64,000 nucleotides of DNA from Locusta migratoria (lineage: Eukaryota; Arthropoda; Insecta; Orthoptera; Acrididae), in contig CM048745.1 of assembly GCA_026315105.1 (NCBI GenBank), forward strand, positions 756,482,006 through 756,546,005, in the 5' to 3' direction. Made by a program: the position numbers and the translations under genes. Shown in pieces: positions 1 to 10,900 of this stretch. Below the pieces are notes generated by a model. The model was not told where the DNA came from and searched no databases. It was given only the letters and a program-made list of their open reading frames with translations. How positions within the stretch are numbered: the first letter of the stretch is position 1; every line of letters starts with the position of its first letter.

Positions 1-97
1 CACTATAAAGAAATTTTTTTTTTACTGTCTATGGTATGAACTAAAGAAGCAACCTGGAAATTCATATTTTTAAACTTCTAAACAATTGCTTCCTGCA

Positions 98-1344
98 TTA
101 ACCCTGCGGCAGGCGCGCTTAAGATTGTTACGTCAGCAGGCGCGTGCGGCACTCAGTGCCACGTACATTTAAGTACATAGAAAAGCTTTTTTATTTTTTT
201 TTATTTTTAGGTGGAATTAATTATTTATTGTGTATAACATCATTCTTAACAGCAACTTTTAATATGATCTGTATACGTATATAGAGGGTGCATGGGAAAA
301 TTAAAATTGTTACAATATATCTGATATAAGTTTCCAGGATATTTCGTTAGCGCTACTTTAATAACAAATTCTAAATAAATTATAGTCACAGATTCGATTG
401 TTTACCATTGTTAAAGCAAGTTTTACAAAAAAGTGTAATATGTATAAAATCTTTGTAGTAATAATAAAGAATAAGGCAGTCAGTAAAATTTACATATCAA
501 GAATCACATACTTTCTTCCTCCGGAGAAGCTCTGCAATCATTACATGTGACAACATTGTGGCAATGTTGCTTGCAAACGAATCTTTTGCAGCTATTCCAA
601 GTGACAGTAGTTTTAGTTGTTTTTTTTTTTACCGCCACAAATATGGCACTTCACACACCTTCTTACAGTCTAATCGTGATTGGCGGGAATTGATGGATGA
701 GGTCAGTAGAGAGCTGAGCCCTTTCTTTCAAATGGCAGTCCATCAGAGCCAAGGCCAGGTTTCTGAATCTTTTCTCTGCATTGTTTGCAAAGAACAAGAC
801 CTGGGAATTTATCCCAGATAACGAAAAAACAATGGTCCTTTGTGTAGAATAGGATGTACACATATAATCCACAGTATCGACTCCACCTTTTGTTGCATTG
901 TAGGCCAAATTTACAACATTGCCTGTAGCGGTGTCTATTTCGTTTCATGCATTGATGACAGGAAAAGCACAGCCTTGTTCCTTTTTGTTTGGCACGAAAC
1001 AAAACAGAAGTCATCTTGAAATCCGGAAAGACAATTTCCAATTTCTCGCGATCTGTTCGGCAAAAATTCCGGAGGAATTTCCTTCTTGTTCTTTTTAAAT
1101 GTTCCAATGAACGTTAGCCCATTGTCTAAAAGATGTTGGCTACAGGGTAACTACTGTAGTAGTTGTCCGTAGTTACATTCCTGTGAGTTCCCTTGATGGG
1201 CTCAACCAATCTCTTCACAATATCCATTGGCTGGTTAGGTGCAACATATGGTCCAGGATTCTGTCGGCCGCAGTATACTTCAAAATTAAAAATATAAAAT
1301 GTCTTGCTATCGCACAATGCTTCTGGTCCGCATTGTATACCCAT
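98..1344 (-). mobile_element. piggyBac-type DNA transposon, truncated
   Basis: A TTAA at 98-101 is followed at once by CCCTGCGGCAGGCGCGC, the TTAA-CCC start expected of a piggyBac terminus; GCAGGCGCG is repeated about 40 bp further in, like the subterminal repeats of the superfamily. Minus-strand coding sequence of a piggyBac transposase lies between about 505 and 1344. The other end of the element is missing: similarity stops at 1344 where a CR1-like LINE begins on the plus strand. No second TTAA terminus was found. piggyBac enzymes cut and paste at TTAA; this copy cannot, since its gene is broken and one end is lost. Confidence 0.75.
505..1344 (-). pseudogene. piggyBac transposase, C-terminal half, frameshifted
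   Basis: Reading leftward, 1344-1126 gives a segment with SKTFYIFNFEVYCG and VKRLVEPIKGTHRNVTTDNY, which matches the piggyBac DDE core around the second catalytic Asp (the TDN motif). After a frame change, 1107-703 gives the region after it (PDFKMTSVLFRAKQKGTRL), and 908-830 gives NATKGGVDTVDYMCTSYSTQR, the conserved block with the third catalytic Asp. A Cys-rich stretch (CKKVC, CK, CNDC) at about 660-505 fits the C-terminal zinc-binding domain. At least two frameshifts separate these blocks. The N-terminal part is absent. Family assignment is firm; activity is excluded. Confidence 0.8.
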
Positions 1345-2702
1345 TAGATTTCTATCTGATTATGCTGAAGCGATAGCTCCTTACTTAACAGTCATATACA
1401 ACCGCTCTCTCAAAGAAGGATCTGTACCAAAAGATTGGAAACTTGCACAGGTCACACCCATATTCAAGAAAGGCAGTAGGAGTAACCCACTAAACTACAG
1501 ACCTATTTCAGTGACATCAATTTGCATCAGGGTTTTGGAACATATCCTGTATTCAAATATTATGAATTATCTCGAACAGAACGATCTATTGACCCAAGGT
1601 CAACACGGATTTAGAAAATATCGTTCATGCGAAACACAACTATCTCTTTATTCACACGAAGTGATGGGTGTTATAGACAAAGGTGTCCAATTCGATTCCG
1701 TATTTCTTGATTTCCAGAAAGCTTTTGACACCGTACCCCACAAACGGCTTTTAATCAAATTGCGTGGATATGGTATATCGCCCCAAATTTGCTATTGGAT
1801 ACGAGATTTCTTGTCAGAGAGGACACAGTTCGTAGTAATCGATGGTAAGGCATCGACTAAAACAGAGGTGATATCGGGCGTTCCATAAGGTAGTGTTATT
1901 GGTCCTCTGATGTTCCTTATTTACATAAACGATTTAGGGGAAAATCTAAGTAGCTCTCTTAGGTTGTTTGCAGATGACGCCGTCATTTACCGTCTAGTAA
2001 AATCATCTGAAGATCAAAACCAACTGTAGAACGATCTGAATATCAGTATGGTGTAAAAATTGGCAATTGACTCTAAATAATGAGAAGTGTGAAGTCGTCC
2101 ACATGAGTACGAAAAGAAATCCGTTAAACTTTGTTTAAAAGATAAATCAATCAAACTCCACAAAATACCTAGGAATTTCTATTACTTCAGACTTAAATTG
2201 GAAAGAACACGTAGATAATGTCGAGGGAAAGGCGAACCAGAGACTGCGTTTCATTGGTAGAACCCTTAAAAGATGCAACAGAACTACTAAAGAGACACTA
2301 CGCTTGTGCGTCCTTTTTTGGAGTATTGCAGCCCAGTGTGGGATCCTTATCAGGTGGGTTTGACGGAGGACATCGAAAGAGTCCAAAGAGAGGCAGCTCG
2401 TTTCGTATTGCCACGATACAGGGGAGACAGCGTTACGGAAATGATACAGGATCTGGGATGGGAATCATTACAACAACGGCGCTTATCGCTGCGGCGTGGG
2501 CTACTTGCGAAACTCCAATCGCCAACATTGTCCTCCGAATGCGGAAATATATTGTTGACTCGAACAGAGAGATTCAGGTGTTCTTTCTTCCCGCTCGCTA
2601 TTCGAGAATGGAATGGGAGATAAATAGTATAATTGCGGCTCGATGAACCCTCTGCCAGGCACTTAAATGTGATTTGCAGAGTATCCCATGTAGATAAAGA
2701 TA
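1345..2702 (+). mobile_element. CR1-like LINE, 5'-truncated copy 1 (RT)
   Basis: Plus-strand reverse transcriptase of a non-LTR retrotransposon in the CR1/Jockey group. Visible blocks in order: PKDWKLAQVTPIFKKG and NYRPISVTS, LDFQKAFDTVPHKRLL (motif A), SGVP then a stop at 1886-1888 where related copies read Q, and LFADDAVIYR (motif C, FADD at 1967-1978). Past about 2030 there are more stops and frame changes. The thumb and C-terminal region (EYCSPVWDPYQVGL, at 2320-2370) and the 3' end (CCTCTGCCAGGCAC, then GTAGATA) are recognisable. The 5' part with the endonuclease is missing and abuts the piggyBac remnant. Closely similar to the copy at 37.8-38.9 kb. Confidence 0.85.
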
Positions 2703-3266
2703 TAGAATGCATACAACTTCAATCTATACTTGTTCAGTTGTTCAGAGATGCTGAGTGGACATTGCGGATGGCAGCACGTTTATCAGTTGCTAGTCGTTCT
2801 TTTCTTGTAGATATCTAATAGTCTTTTAGTTACCACGGTAGTGGCACCTCTGTTTGCAGGTTAACGTGGTAGAACATGGACATCACAAACTGTGTGTGAG
2901 GTGGATAATGCAGCCCTGTTTAGTAGACTGGGAATTTTGACATTGGCCTCTCAATACATATTTTCTTTAAAGTCGTTTGTTGTTATTAATGCTTGGTATT
3001 TCCCAAGAGTTAGCAGCTTTCAATCAGTTAATGCTAAACAGAAAGGGAACCTAAAATTGGATTTCATCTCCTTGACCCTTTGTGCATTCTTAATTGGCAC
3101 CTTCAAGAATTCAAAAAGCTTTTTGGTAATGCACGTCCTTTCAGGGCTACACTGAAACGTTTCCTTTATGAATTACTACTCCTTTGTTATAATATGAAAT
3201 ACTATCTCCTTCTAGGACTATGGAGATTTGCTCCTCAACTAGGTCCTGCGAAACATCATAACTATG
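2703..3266. other. Unassigned spacer
   Basis: AT-rich sequence between a LINE 3' end and a mariner remnant. Short open frames here show no recognisable motif. I see no repeat boundary or RNA gene. Confidence 0.5.
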
Positions 3267-3269
3267 AGT

Positions 3270-3941
3270 TATGTCCACAAAGTAAGTTGCGTTTGGTTAT
3301 AAACGTGAACAGATACAGAAAAAATATTTATTGTATAAAAATCTGCAACTGTTCAACTGCTTTTCTACACAACTTCCGAAATTTTGTAGGCACTTGTCAT
3401 AGCGTGGGACAAGTTTTTGTGTGCCTTCTTCATAGAAGGTTGCCGCCTGTGTATTCAACCATGTGGCGAACATGTTCTTTCAACTCATCATCGTTGAAGT
3501 GTTGACCACCAAGGACAGATTTTAGGTGTAAGAAGAGATGAAAGGAGTCTTCTTCTTCCCTTCACGTTGCCGCCCGACCTCACAAGGCGAATATGACCAA
3601 ACAACTCTTACGGAAATTTCACTGGGACGTGTTTGATCATCCTCCGTACAGTCTCGCTCCTAGCGATTTTCTTCTTACACCTAAAACCTGTCCATGGTGG
3701 TCAACACTTCAGTGATGATGACGAGCTGAAAGAACATGTTACCACATGGTTGAATACACAGGCGGCAAGCTTCTACGAAGGCATACAAAGACTTCTGCCA
3801 CGCTATGACAAATGACTACAAAATTTCGGAAGCTATGTAGAAAAATAGTTTAATAGTTGTATATTTTTGTACAATAAATATTTTTCTGTATCTGTATACG
3901 TTTGTTTTATATAACCAAACGGAACTTACTTTGTGGACATA
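3270..3941 (+). mobile_element. mariner-family transposon remnant, fold-back form
   Basis: Both ends carry the same inverted terminal sequence TATGTCCACAAAGTAAGTT (start at 3270; reverse complement ending at 3941), each with the TA that mariner duplicates. Instead of a left half, the left 250 bp (3270 to about 3535) is an inverted, diverged copy of the right 270 bp (about 3670-3941), including the end of the transposase gene. The middle (3541-3668) is present once and encodes ARPHKANMTKQLLRKFHWD and HPPYS-LAPSDF, mariner hallmarks around the third catalytic Asp. Total length is about 670 bp against roughly 1.3 kb for a full mariner. Confidence 0.75.
3565..3815 (+). pseudogene. mariner transposase C-terminal fragment
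   Basis: From about 3565 the frame reads ARPH, then WDVFDHPPYSLAPSDFLL, then a frame change near 3690 and DDELKEHVTTWLNTQA, FYEGIQRLLPRYDK, stop at 3813-3815. This order (DNARPH-like block, HPPYSPDLAPSDF-like block, FYEGI..L..RYDKC-like tail) is that of mariner transposases. PD is missing from the PPYSPDLAPSD motif, so a catalytic acidic residue is lost. The N-terminal DNA-binding domain is absent. Two start-of-gene candidates cannot be judged because the 5' half is gone. Confidence 0.75.
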
Positions 3942-3945
3942 CCTC

Positions 3946-4740
3946 GTACAAATAAATATTTTAAAAAAGCACTTTCAAATAAACAACATGGCGTAAGAGC
4001 ATAGCATTGTCACAGTTGTCTGAGTCTGCCGAGGGAGATTTTTACATCATTTCTTATTTGCTTACAGCGCTTTTTGCTGCGGACGAGTGGGAAGTCTGAT
4101 GTACATTGTCAAGTCAAAGAACAAATAAAGCGGATGAATATCAAAAGGTGTTGGGTGTCATTTGCTTTATATAGACAACGCCATGAAACGGAACTATACG
4201 TTTTGTGGCCGACTCGTCATAACACGGGCCACCCATTAGGGAGCAAATTGCGTGGGCCAGCTGAAATGAAATAATGTGCCACGGTGCTCAGGTTTATAAG
4301 CCGGCGACGTTTCTCTGGCGTTTCTCCAGGGCGAGCGGAAACCGTTCTAAGCGACCTATAAACTTCTGTCTTCATTACAAGACGCAGCTAGACCTACGCC
4401 CGCGAGTTGTGTTTACGAGCTGTGCGTAGTTCTGCGACCTTCTGTACCAATAAAGCACCATCGCACTTTAAATAAGGGGCCTCTTCTCTAGAGATTTCTG
4501 TCGCCTGTTTGCCACACGTCGTCGTTATTTCTTCACGTGCTGTTTGTGTAGATTCCCAGGAGGGAGTCCTCGCCGAATTGTGAGTTTTATTACACTATCT
4601 TAAAGTCTCAATTCGTTTCCCTTCCAATATGACTATTGAGTTGGTATTAGGTCTACTCTTTACTTTTGATAAAATATGTCGTTAAGCTTCCTTCTAAAGA
4701 AAGTGAGACTCTCAGTACAAACCAACAGAAAAGTATTTTT
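3946..4740. other. Unassigned spacer
   Basis: No supported gene. A stretch at 4280-4480 has a TATAA-like sequence, moderate GC and an AATAAA, a layout seen in LTRs, but I cannot find both ends or a target duplication, so it is left unnamed. Confidence 0.4.
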
Positions 4741-5067
4741 TTAAATCTATACTGCTTATAAAATAGGCTGTATGTGTGTTTTGGGGTATGCGTGTATGTA
4801 TGTTCCACATCTGCTCCTAAACTACTGGACCGATTTCAACCAAACTTGACACAGATGTTCCTTATTATCAGGCAACAATCACTGTCGGGTTAAGAACCAC
4901 CTACGACACGTAAATAAGGAGATATGGCTTCTAATTACATATTTTTGACGACGCTACTGCGTTCATTTTTAATGAAATAAATCGCAATTTGCGATCAGTT
5001 CTGGCTTCACTGTACTAGCTTTAGATGTAATACCAATGTGCGGCGAATGAAAATTTGTGTCTGGCCG

Positions 5068-5138
5068 GCCGCGATTAGAACCCGCGATCTCCTGCTTACT
5101 AGTCAGACGCGTTGGCCACTCCGCCACCGAAGACACAG
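5068..5138 (-). repeat. tRNA-like module, left arm
   Basis: On the minus strand this reads a box-A-like CGGAGTGGCCAACGCG and a box-B-like GGGTTCTAATCGCGG. It is the diverged inverted partner of the module at 5421-5492. The T arm has a C-to-T change in the box B core (TTCTAATC against TTCGAATC), so it is more decayed than its partner. Probably a tRNA-derived repeat head, not a working tRNA gene. Confidence 0.6.
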
Positions 5139-5420
5139 TGACCAGCCCGCCCGCGGAGGACTCTTTCCTGCACGTCTCGCGCCACACCCAAATCTCCATT
5201 CGCCTCGCTGTCTCTTTCCTATTACCACAGCCTATTTGTCCTGTAATGCTCGCAGCCACAATACTGTATTCCCGCATCAGGGAGAACAGACCATGAGATC
5301 GAGACACAATTAGAACAAATAGGCTGTGGTAATAGGAAAGAGACAGCGAGGCGAATGCAGATTTGGATGTGGCGGGAGACGTACAGGGAAGAGTCCTCTG
5401 CAGTCGATTTGGTCACTGTG

Positions 5421-5492
5421 TCCTCGGTGGCGGAGTGGTCAACGCGTCTGCCTAGTAAGAAGGAGATCCCGGGTTCGAATCCCGGCCGGACA
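5421..5492 (+). repeat. tRNA-like module, right arm
   Basis: The sequence GGTGGCGGAGTGGTCAACGC fits a pol III box A region and GGGTTCGAATCCC is a perfect box B with a closed T arm (CCCGGG/CCCGG). No proper seven-base-pair acceptor stem or CCA-side discriminator was found, and it lies in a palindromic repeat, so I call it tRNA-like and not a tRNA gene. It could still supply an internal pol III promoter. Confidence 0.6.
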
Positions 5493-5581
5493 CAAATTTT
5501 CATTTGCTGCACTTTGGCATTCCATCTAAACCTAGTACAGTGAAGCCGTAACTGATCGCAAATTGCAATTTATTTCATAAA

Positions 5582-6363
5582 TTATTTATGGTATCAATAC
5601 GAACTTTTATTCCATTAATAAATGAAACAATTTAGGAAACATCCCTGGCTGAAAAGAAGGAAAGAGTGAAATTGTCGCATAATACGTGGAGATGCGTACC
5701 TGATGAAGAAAATACGGCAGTCCAAGTGCAGAATGTGAAAAGGAAGATGTCAGGCTATGTTTGACTGTAGTTTGCAATACTCTCAAGGCTCAGTCTGAGC
5801 ATCAATGCACCATACATAATGTTTTGGCAAATATTCCACGTCACTGTTTTCCGGAATATTGTAATTAGGTATGCATATTTATAAACGACTACGCGGTTAC
5901 AAACGTTATCTGGACGATAAATTTTTAGTACAGCCAGACGGATAAGCAACCCTCCTTGTTCCCGTGATAAGCGCCACAGATAAATTACCAGGCGCCGCTC
6001 GCCCAACTGTTCCCGGTGCAGCAGATGTGCTGATAGTGACACCGATGTGTGATATCTGCCGAATTAGTGCATACGTGTCCGAGGACAAGTTTTGCTTTGG
6101 GTTTTCTGAAGCAATGAACAAACAGATCGTAAATGTACAAGAAAAGTTGTCCAGCAACTAATCAAGCACTATAGTAGCTTGTTAAAAAAAATATATTGTA
6201 GAAATGGAAGAGGAAGTAGATCATACCGCGAGAAAAATTTGACAGAGCACTGAATTATTTAAGTGAAAACAAGGCCCTGGAGTAGATGATATTCCCTCTG
6301 AACTGCTGATACCCTTGAGAGAGCCAAATCATGTCGACACTACTCCACACGGTGTGCAAGCTG
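5582..6363. other. Unassigned spacer
   Basis: No supported feature. A short open frame at 5964-6161 has no recognisable motif. Confidence 0.4.
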
Positions 6364-6386
6364 TGTGTGTCCGCCTCCGTAGTCTA
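6364..6386 (+). mobile_element. SINE-B, 5' part, interrupted by the Tx1-type LINE
   Basis: GTCCGCCTCCGTAGTCTAGTGG matches the start of the full-length SINE-B copy at 17126 (GTCCGTCTCCGTAGCTCAGTGG) through its box A. The rest of the SINE resumes at 12001 after the LINE poly(A). The short sequence AGTGGA occurs at this edge and directly after the poly(A), as expected for a target-site duplication. Confidence 0.7.
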
Positions 6387-6387
6387 G

Positions 6388-6524
6388 TGGAGTCTTCGTC
6401 GGGCAGCCGTGCTGTGCGGACGCTTTGTTTACGTCCTCGCTGTTGGCGGCCGCGAGGAGTTTTCGGTGCGTGCGCGCTTTCTGCTTTCTTATTTACCTTT
6501 GGAGATGAACTTTAGACGACTATA
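6388..6524 (+). promoter_or_regulatory. 5' untranslated region of the Tx1-type LINE
   Basis: This 137-bp leader is much richer in GC and CpG than its surroundings (for example GGCGGCCGCGAGG near 6448), as is usual for internal promoters of L1-type elements. No TATA box is present. The promoter role is inferred from position and composition only. Confidence 0.45.
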
Positions 6525-7879
6525 ATGGATCAACGACGACGAGAAGACACACTTAGACTGAGCTTTGACCCGAATTATGCGAGAACGAAATCATTTGAAA
6601 TAGAGATATTTATTCGAGATGTAATGAAGATCACTATAGATGAATTGGTAGGAATTCATTTATCGATTGTAAGTAGTACAGTATTCTTAAAGATGATAAG
6701 TGCTGAAAAATGCCAGAACGTAATCGAATCATGTGGAGGAACATTAAAATTTAAACATTCTGATGGAAATATCGGGAACGTTACAATTGCACGAGCCGGA
6801 ATGGGATTAAAAACGGTGCGAATATTTGAATTGCCGTTCGAAATAACTGATGCCGAAATTAACGACAACCTCAAGGAATATGGCACAGTCATAAGCAACT
6901 TCGCGGAAAAATGGTCAAATCTTCACATTTTCCCTGTATTAAATGGTGTAAGACAAGTGAAGATTGACATGTTAAAACATATTCCGTCTTACATCACAGT
7001 CGGTAGTTATAGAGCAATCGTGATATATGATGGGAAACCGCGAACTTGCTCCGGCTGCGGTTCAACAGAACACGTTCGCGCGCAATGTGTACAACGGCGC
7101 GTGACGCAATTACCGACTGGCGAATGAGAAAGGCCTGGCCGCATGTCTACGTTGCCCATCAGCTACGTAGCCGCCGCGCGAGGTAACATTGCCTCAGAAC
7201 AAGACCTAGAGACCGCTGAAGGCGTACACCGATCCTCCCGAACAGGTCGAAGTAATGGAAACGTCTAACGTACAGGAGCCACTTCATATTAATGCACAAG
7301 GTGTTTAAGTAGTTAACCCAGTAGTTGAGACTACAAAAAACAAAGACGACAATAGTGTAGTGGGAACACCCACAACAGAAACAACTGTAGCACGGGAATC
7401 TGACGAAGACCAGTCTAGCAAATCCCCTTCGAAAAAACTCAAAAAACGACGTATAGCGCGTGAAGGAGCGGAGGAGCAATCGCGAAAAATGCGTGAGAAA
7501 GCCGACCACGTACGCAAAGTTCTCACTCAGAAGGCATCACAGTCACCTCCAGACAACCCCACACCAACACAAAACAGCCGAACACGGGAATCCGAACCAG
7601 GCCAAAGGAAAAACAACTTTAGCGGAATATACAAATAGTAATACAAGGGTCCTGGACTCCAACCCAGTACAACCAAAAGTACTGGTTGAGACACGGGGAA
7701 ACAAGGCCCCACGAGAATGGTCTGATGACATCGATGATAATCCGCGAGACGAGGAGACGGAAGGTTCGCAAGAATACAAGGCAGGGGGGTTGCCAAAGTC
7801 GCGGAATGACAAGCCCGACAAACAACAAAAATCGTCTTCCAGCGCGGGCGCACTAGAAGACGACCCAGACTTCTTTTAA
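6525..7879 (+). pseudogene. LINE ORF1 protein (zinc-knuckle, RNA-binding type), broken
   Basis: The first 200 codons are open. Residues about 80-170 resemble the RRM-like fold of LINE ORF1 proteins, and residues 175-188 form a zinc knuckle, CSGCGSTEHVRAQC (C-x2-C-x4-H-x4-C). A TGA at 7125-7127 stops the frame, but the same frame runs on with ISYVAAARGN, typical of the segment after the knuckle in Tx1-type ORF1, until a second stop at about 7267. One frameshift then leads to a Lys/Arg/Glu-rich, coiled-coil-like stretch (SPSKKLKKRRIAREGAEE, about 7425-7480) and another to the acidic end EDDPDFF at 7879. The role in the family is RNA binding and chaperoning of the element's transcript. Confidence 0.75.
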
Positions 7880-7912
7880 GTCCTGTTTAGCAAGTAACAT
7901 CAAGAGGGGGGT

Positions 7913-10900
7913 ATGGCAACACGTGTGCCTGAGAATGTGGCACCCTTGCAAGCATACCGCATTGCAACTGTAAACATTAATAAGATAAGCTGCACCTTTA
8001 AATTAAGAAATTTGCAAGATTTCCTGTACGCAGCTGATATAGATATCGCCCTTTTACAGGAAGTCACAGACATACGACTAGACCGAATCACAGGTTACAA
8101 TGCGTTAATTAATCCCGGTCATAGTAATGAACTCGGGACTGCAATTATGACGAAAGAGGGAATCCCAGTCACAAACATCGAGAGACTGGTAAACAGCAGA
8201 GGCATAGCATGTACAATTTATAACACAAGGGTGATTAATATCTACGCCCCTTCCGGAACGGGAAAGAAACGACAGAGGGCAGAGTTTTTTAAAGAAGAAA
8301 TAGTGCCTCTTTTCACAAGGCGTCCGGAACAACTAATTTTCGCAGGCGATTTCAATTGTGTCATTAACCCCAAAGATCAAATACCCAATTTCAACAAATC
8401 CATAGAGCTCGAGAACATCATCGAACAACTAAATCTACTTGACACGTGGGAGCTTAAACATGGTGATAGGCCTGGTTTTACTCACGTTACTAGCCATTCC
8501 GCAAGCCGCATCGACAGAATTTATGCAACATCTAACTTACGAAACCACATTCTGCAATCAGAAATATGGCCGAACATCATTTCAGACCACGCAGCCTACA
8601 TTTGCACTGTCAACTTAGAAAAACAGGGAACTTACAGAGCTAGAGGGCCGTGGAAACTAAATACAGCACACCTAAAAGATCCAGGGTGCCATGCAGTTTT
8701 CCAAAATACGTGGGCAGAATGTGAAAGAAAGTTCACGAGGTACGAATTAGCCACTAGATGGTGGATTAAATGCGCGAAACCCGCATTAGTTAAAACAATG
8801 AAACATTACTCCCGTGAGAAAAGTACCTGGATGAAGACTACAACTGAGTTTTATTTTCAATGTCTCAGAGAATTATATACTGAAGATGCAGCGGTAATAG
8901 AAAATTATGTGCAAATTAAAAGGATAAAGGCCACACTTTTAAGTTTAAAGCGGAAAAAACTAGAAGGCTGCAAAGTCAGAACGCGCTTGCAAACCACCGT
9001 GCAGGGGGAAACAACGTCGATATACCACATCATACCAGAAGAGAAAAGAACTAATAGGAAAATCTTGACAGAATTGAAAACTGACGACTGGAGAACCCTG
9101 ACGAGACTACTCGACATACGAGATGAATTTTTTAACCATTTTACAACGCTGTTAGCTGCTAAACCGGTAGATGAAGCGGCGCAACAAGCCCTCATTGCAA
9201 GGATGTCGGCGAAATTAAAACCAGACGAAGCAGAAGACCTGTCTGCAAACATCACAGAAGAGGAAGTGGCAGAAGCCATACGGAGGAGCCCAAAGAACAA
9301 GTCCCCCGGCCCCGACGGATTACCAGCTGAGTTTTACCAAACTTTTGGATCACAGCTAATCAGCAAATTGACTCTCGTGTGTAACGAACTACTCAATACC
9401 AGAAGTGACGTATTACAGGAATTCTGCGAAGGAATAGTTGTGTTAGTACCTAAAACTCCAGGAGGGAAGATTGTCAGCAACCTGCGTCCCATAACTTTAT
9501 TAAACAGTGATTACAAAATTTTCACGCGCATCATGATGCAACGATTAAAGTCTGTTATCACAACTATCACTGGACCTTACCAAACTAGCGTAGGAAAAAA
9601 CAGGACGATATATCAGACATTATGTGAATACAGAGACATCATAGCGACGGCAGAAGCTTGCAATATTCAAAGTGCTATAGTATCACTTGACTTTGAAAAA
9701 GCTTTCGATAGGGCCAATCATTTGTATCTTTTCCGCACCATGGAAGCACTGAACTTTCCGCAAAAAATTATAACAGCAATCAAAAATCTATTGACAAGTT
9801 CCACCTCCAGAATCTGTGTGAATGGACAGTTCAGTAAACCGGTCAACGTCACAAGTTCAGTTCCACAAGGTTGTCCCATGTCTCTGAGTTTGTTCGCAAT
9901 AGCGCTCGAACCTCTGTTGTGCTGGCTGACGCAAGACCTCACAGGACTGCAAATACATGGCCACAAGTTATATGTCAAGCTTATGCGGACGACGTTAGCT
10001 TCGTGATCAGGAACTAAGAGGAACTAAGAAAGGCGCTTCAAACTATATCGACCTATGAAGCTGCATCAGGAGCCATATTAAACCGTAAAAAGTCAGGATT
10101 AATGCAGATCGGTCGGAATTTTGACCTAACGGCTGACGTACATTTAAAACAAGTGGAAACTATTAAAACTCTCGGAATAGAATACACCCGTAACATCCGC
10201 CGCACGGCTGCCCTTAACTATAGAAATTTGTTGTCTAAAATAAGAGCCGCTATAAAACAACATCCTTTACGAAATCTGAGCGCTATACAAAAAGTGAATT
10301 TAGTCAACACGTATATAACAACGAAAGTCAACTATGTTGCCCAGGTACTACCAATACCTAAGGTCATAGCTAACCAGATGCAATCAGCACTCGGCTACTT
10401 TGTCACCAGGGGGCATATCTTCAAAGTCCAGTATGATATTTTGACGCTACCTTTGGAGAAAGGAGGCCTTAAGTTAACAGACATTTACAACAAATCACAG
10501 GCTCTGTTCGTCACCACGTTTTATAAACAGTGGAAACGATCACCTGATACACTAACAGCTCACCTTTTAAAGGAAATGGCACCGGCTAGTATCGACCCCC
10601 CAATAGATGTGCACCATATTCCGAGCGCATTCTGTCATTTCAAGCATTTTCTTGTCGAATTTAGCTACGTTCAAAGAAGTATTCCTGAGAAGGACCGATA
10701 CACAGTTAAAGAAGTTTATAACAACACAATGAAAAGAAAGAGGAGAAATAAAATAGAAGCCATCTACAACGAATATGCCTGGGAAAAAATCTGGGAAAAT
10801 ATTCAAGACCCTCACTTACCGTCCTCAGTGCGGTCCGTTTGGTATATGGCGGTGAACGGGAAAATTCCTACCAATTCAAAATTACATGCCATTCATCTAG

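Larger units (their letters stand above)
4971..5580. repeat. Palindromic (fold-back) repeat with inverted tRNA-like modules
   Basis: The left arm (4971 to about 5241) and right arm (about 5307 to 5580) are reverse complements at roughly 88-90 percent by eye, with a 65-bp spacer. Examples of paired sequence: GCAATTTGCGATCAGTT near the left outer end and its complement near 5550; TTCCTATTACCACAGCC and its complement around the spacer. Each arm contains one tRNA-like module with box-A-like and box-B-like sequence. Arms of this length would form a long hairpin. It could be a fold-back transposon, or two copies of a tRNA-bearing repeat inserted head to head; no target duplication was established. 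Confidence 0.8.

Noticed and set aside
4230..4490. LTR with TATA box and AATAAA
   Set aside because: No second end, no duplication and no second copy in the window.
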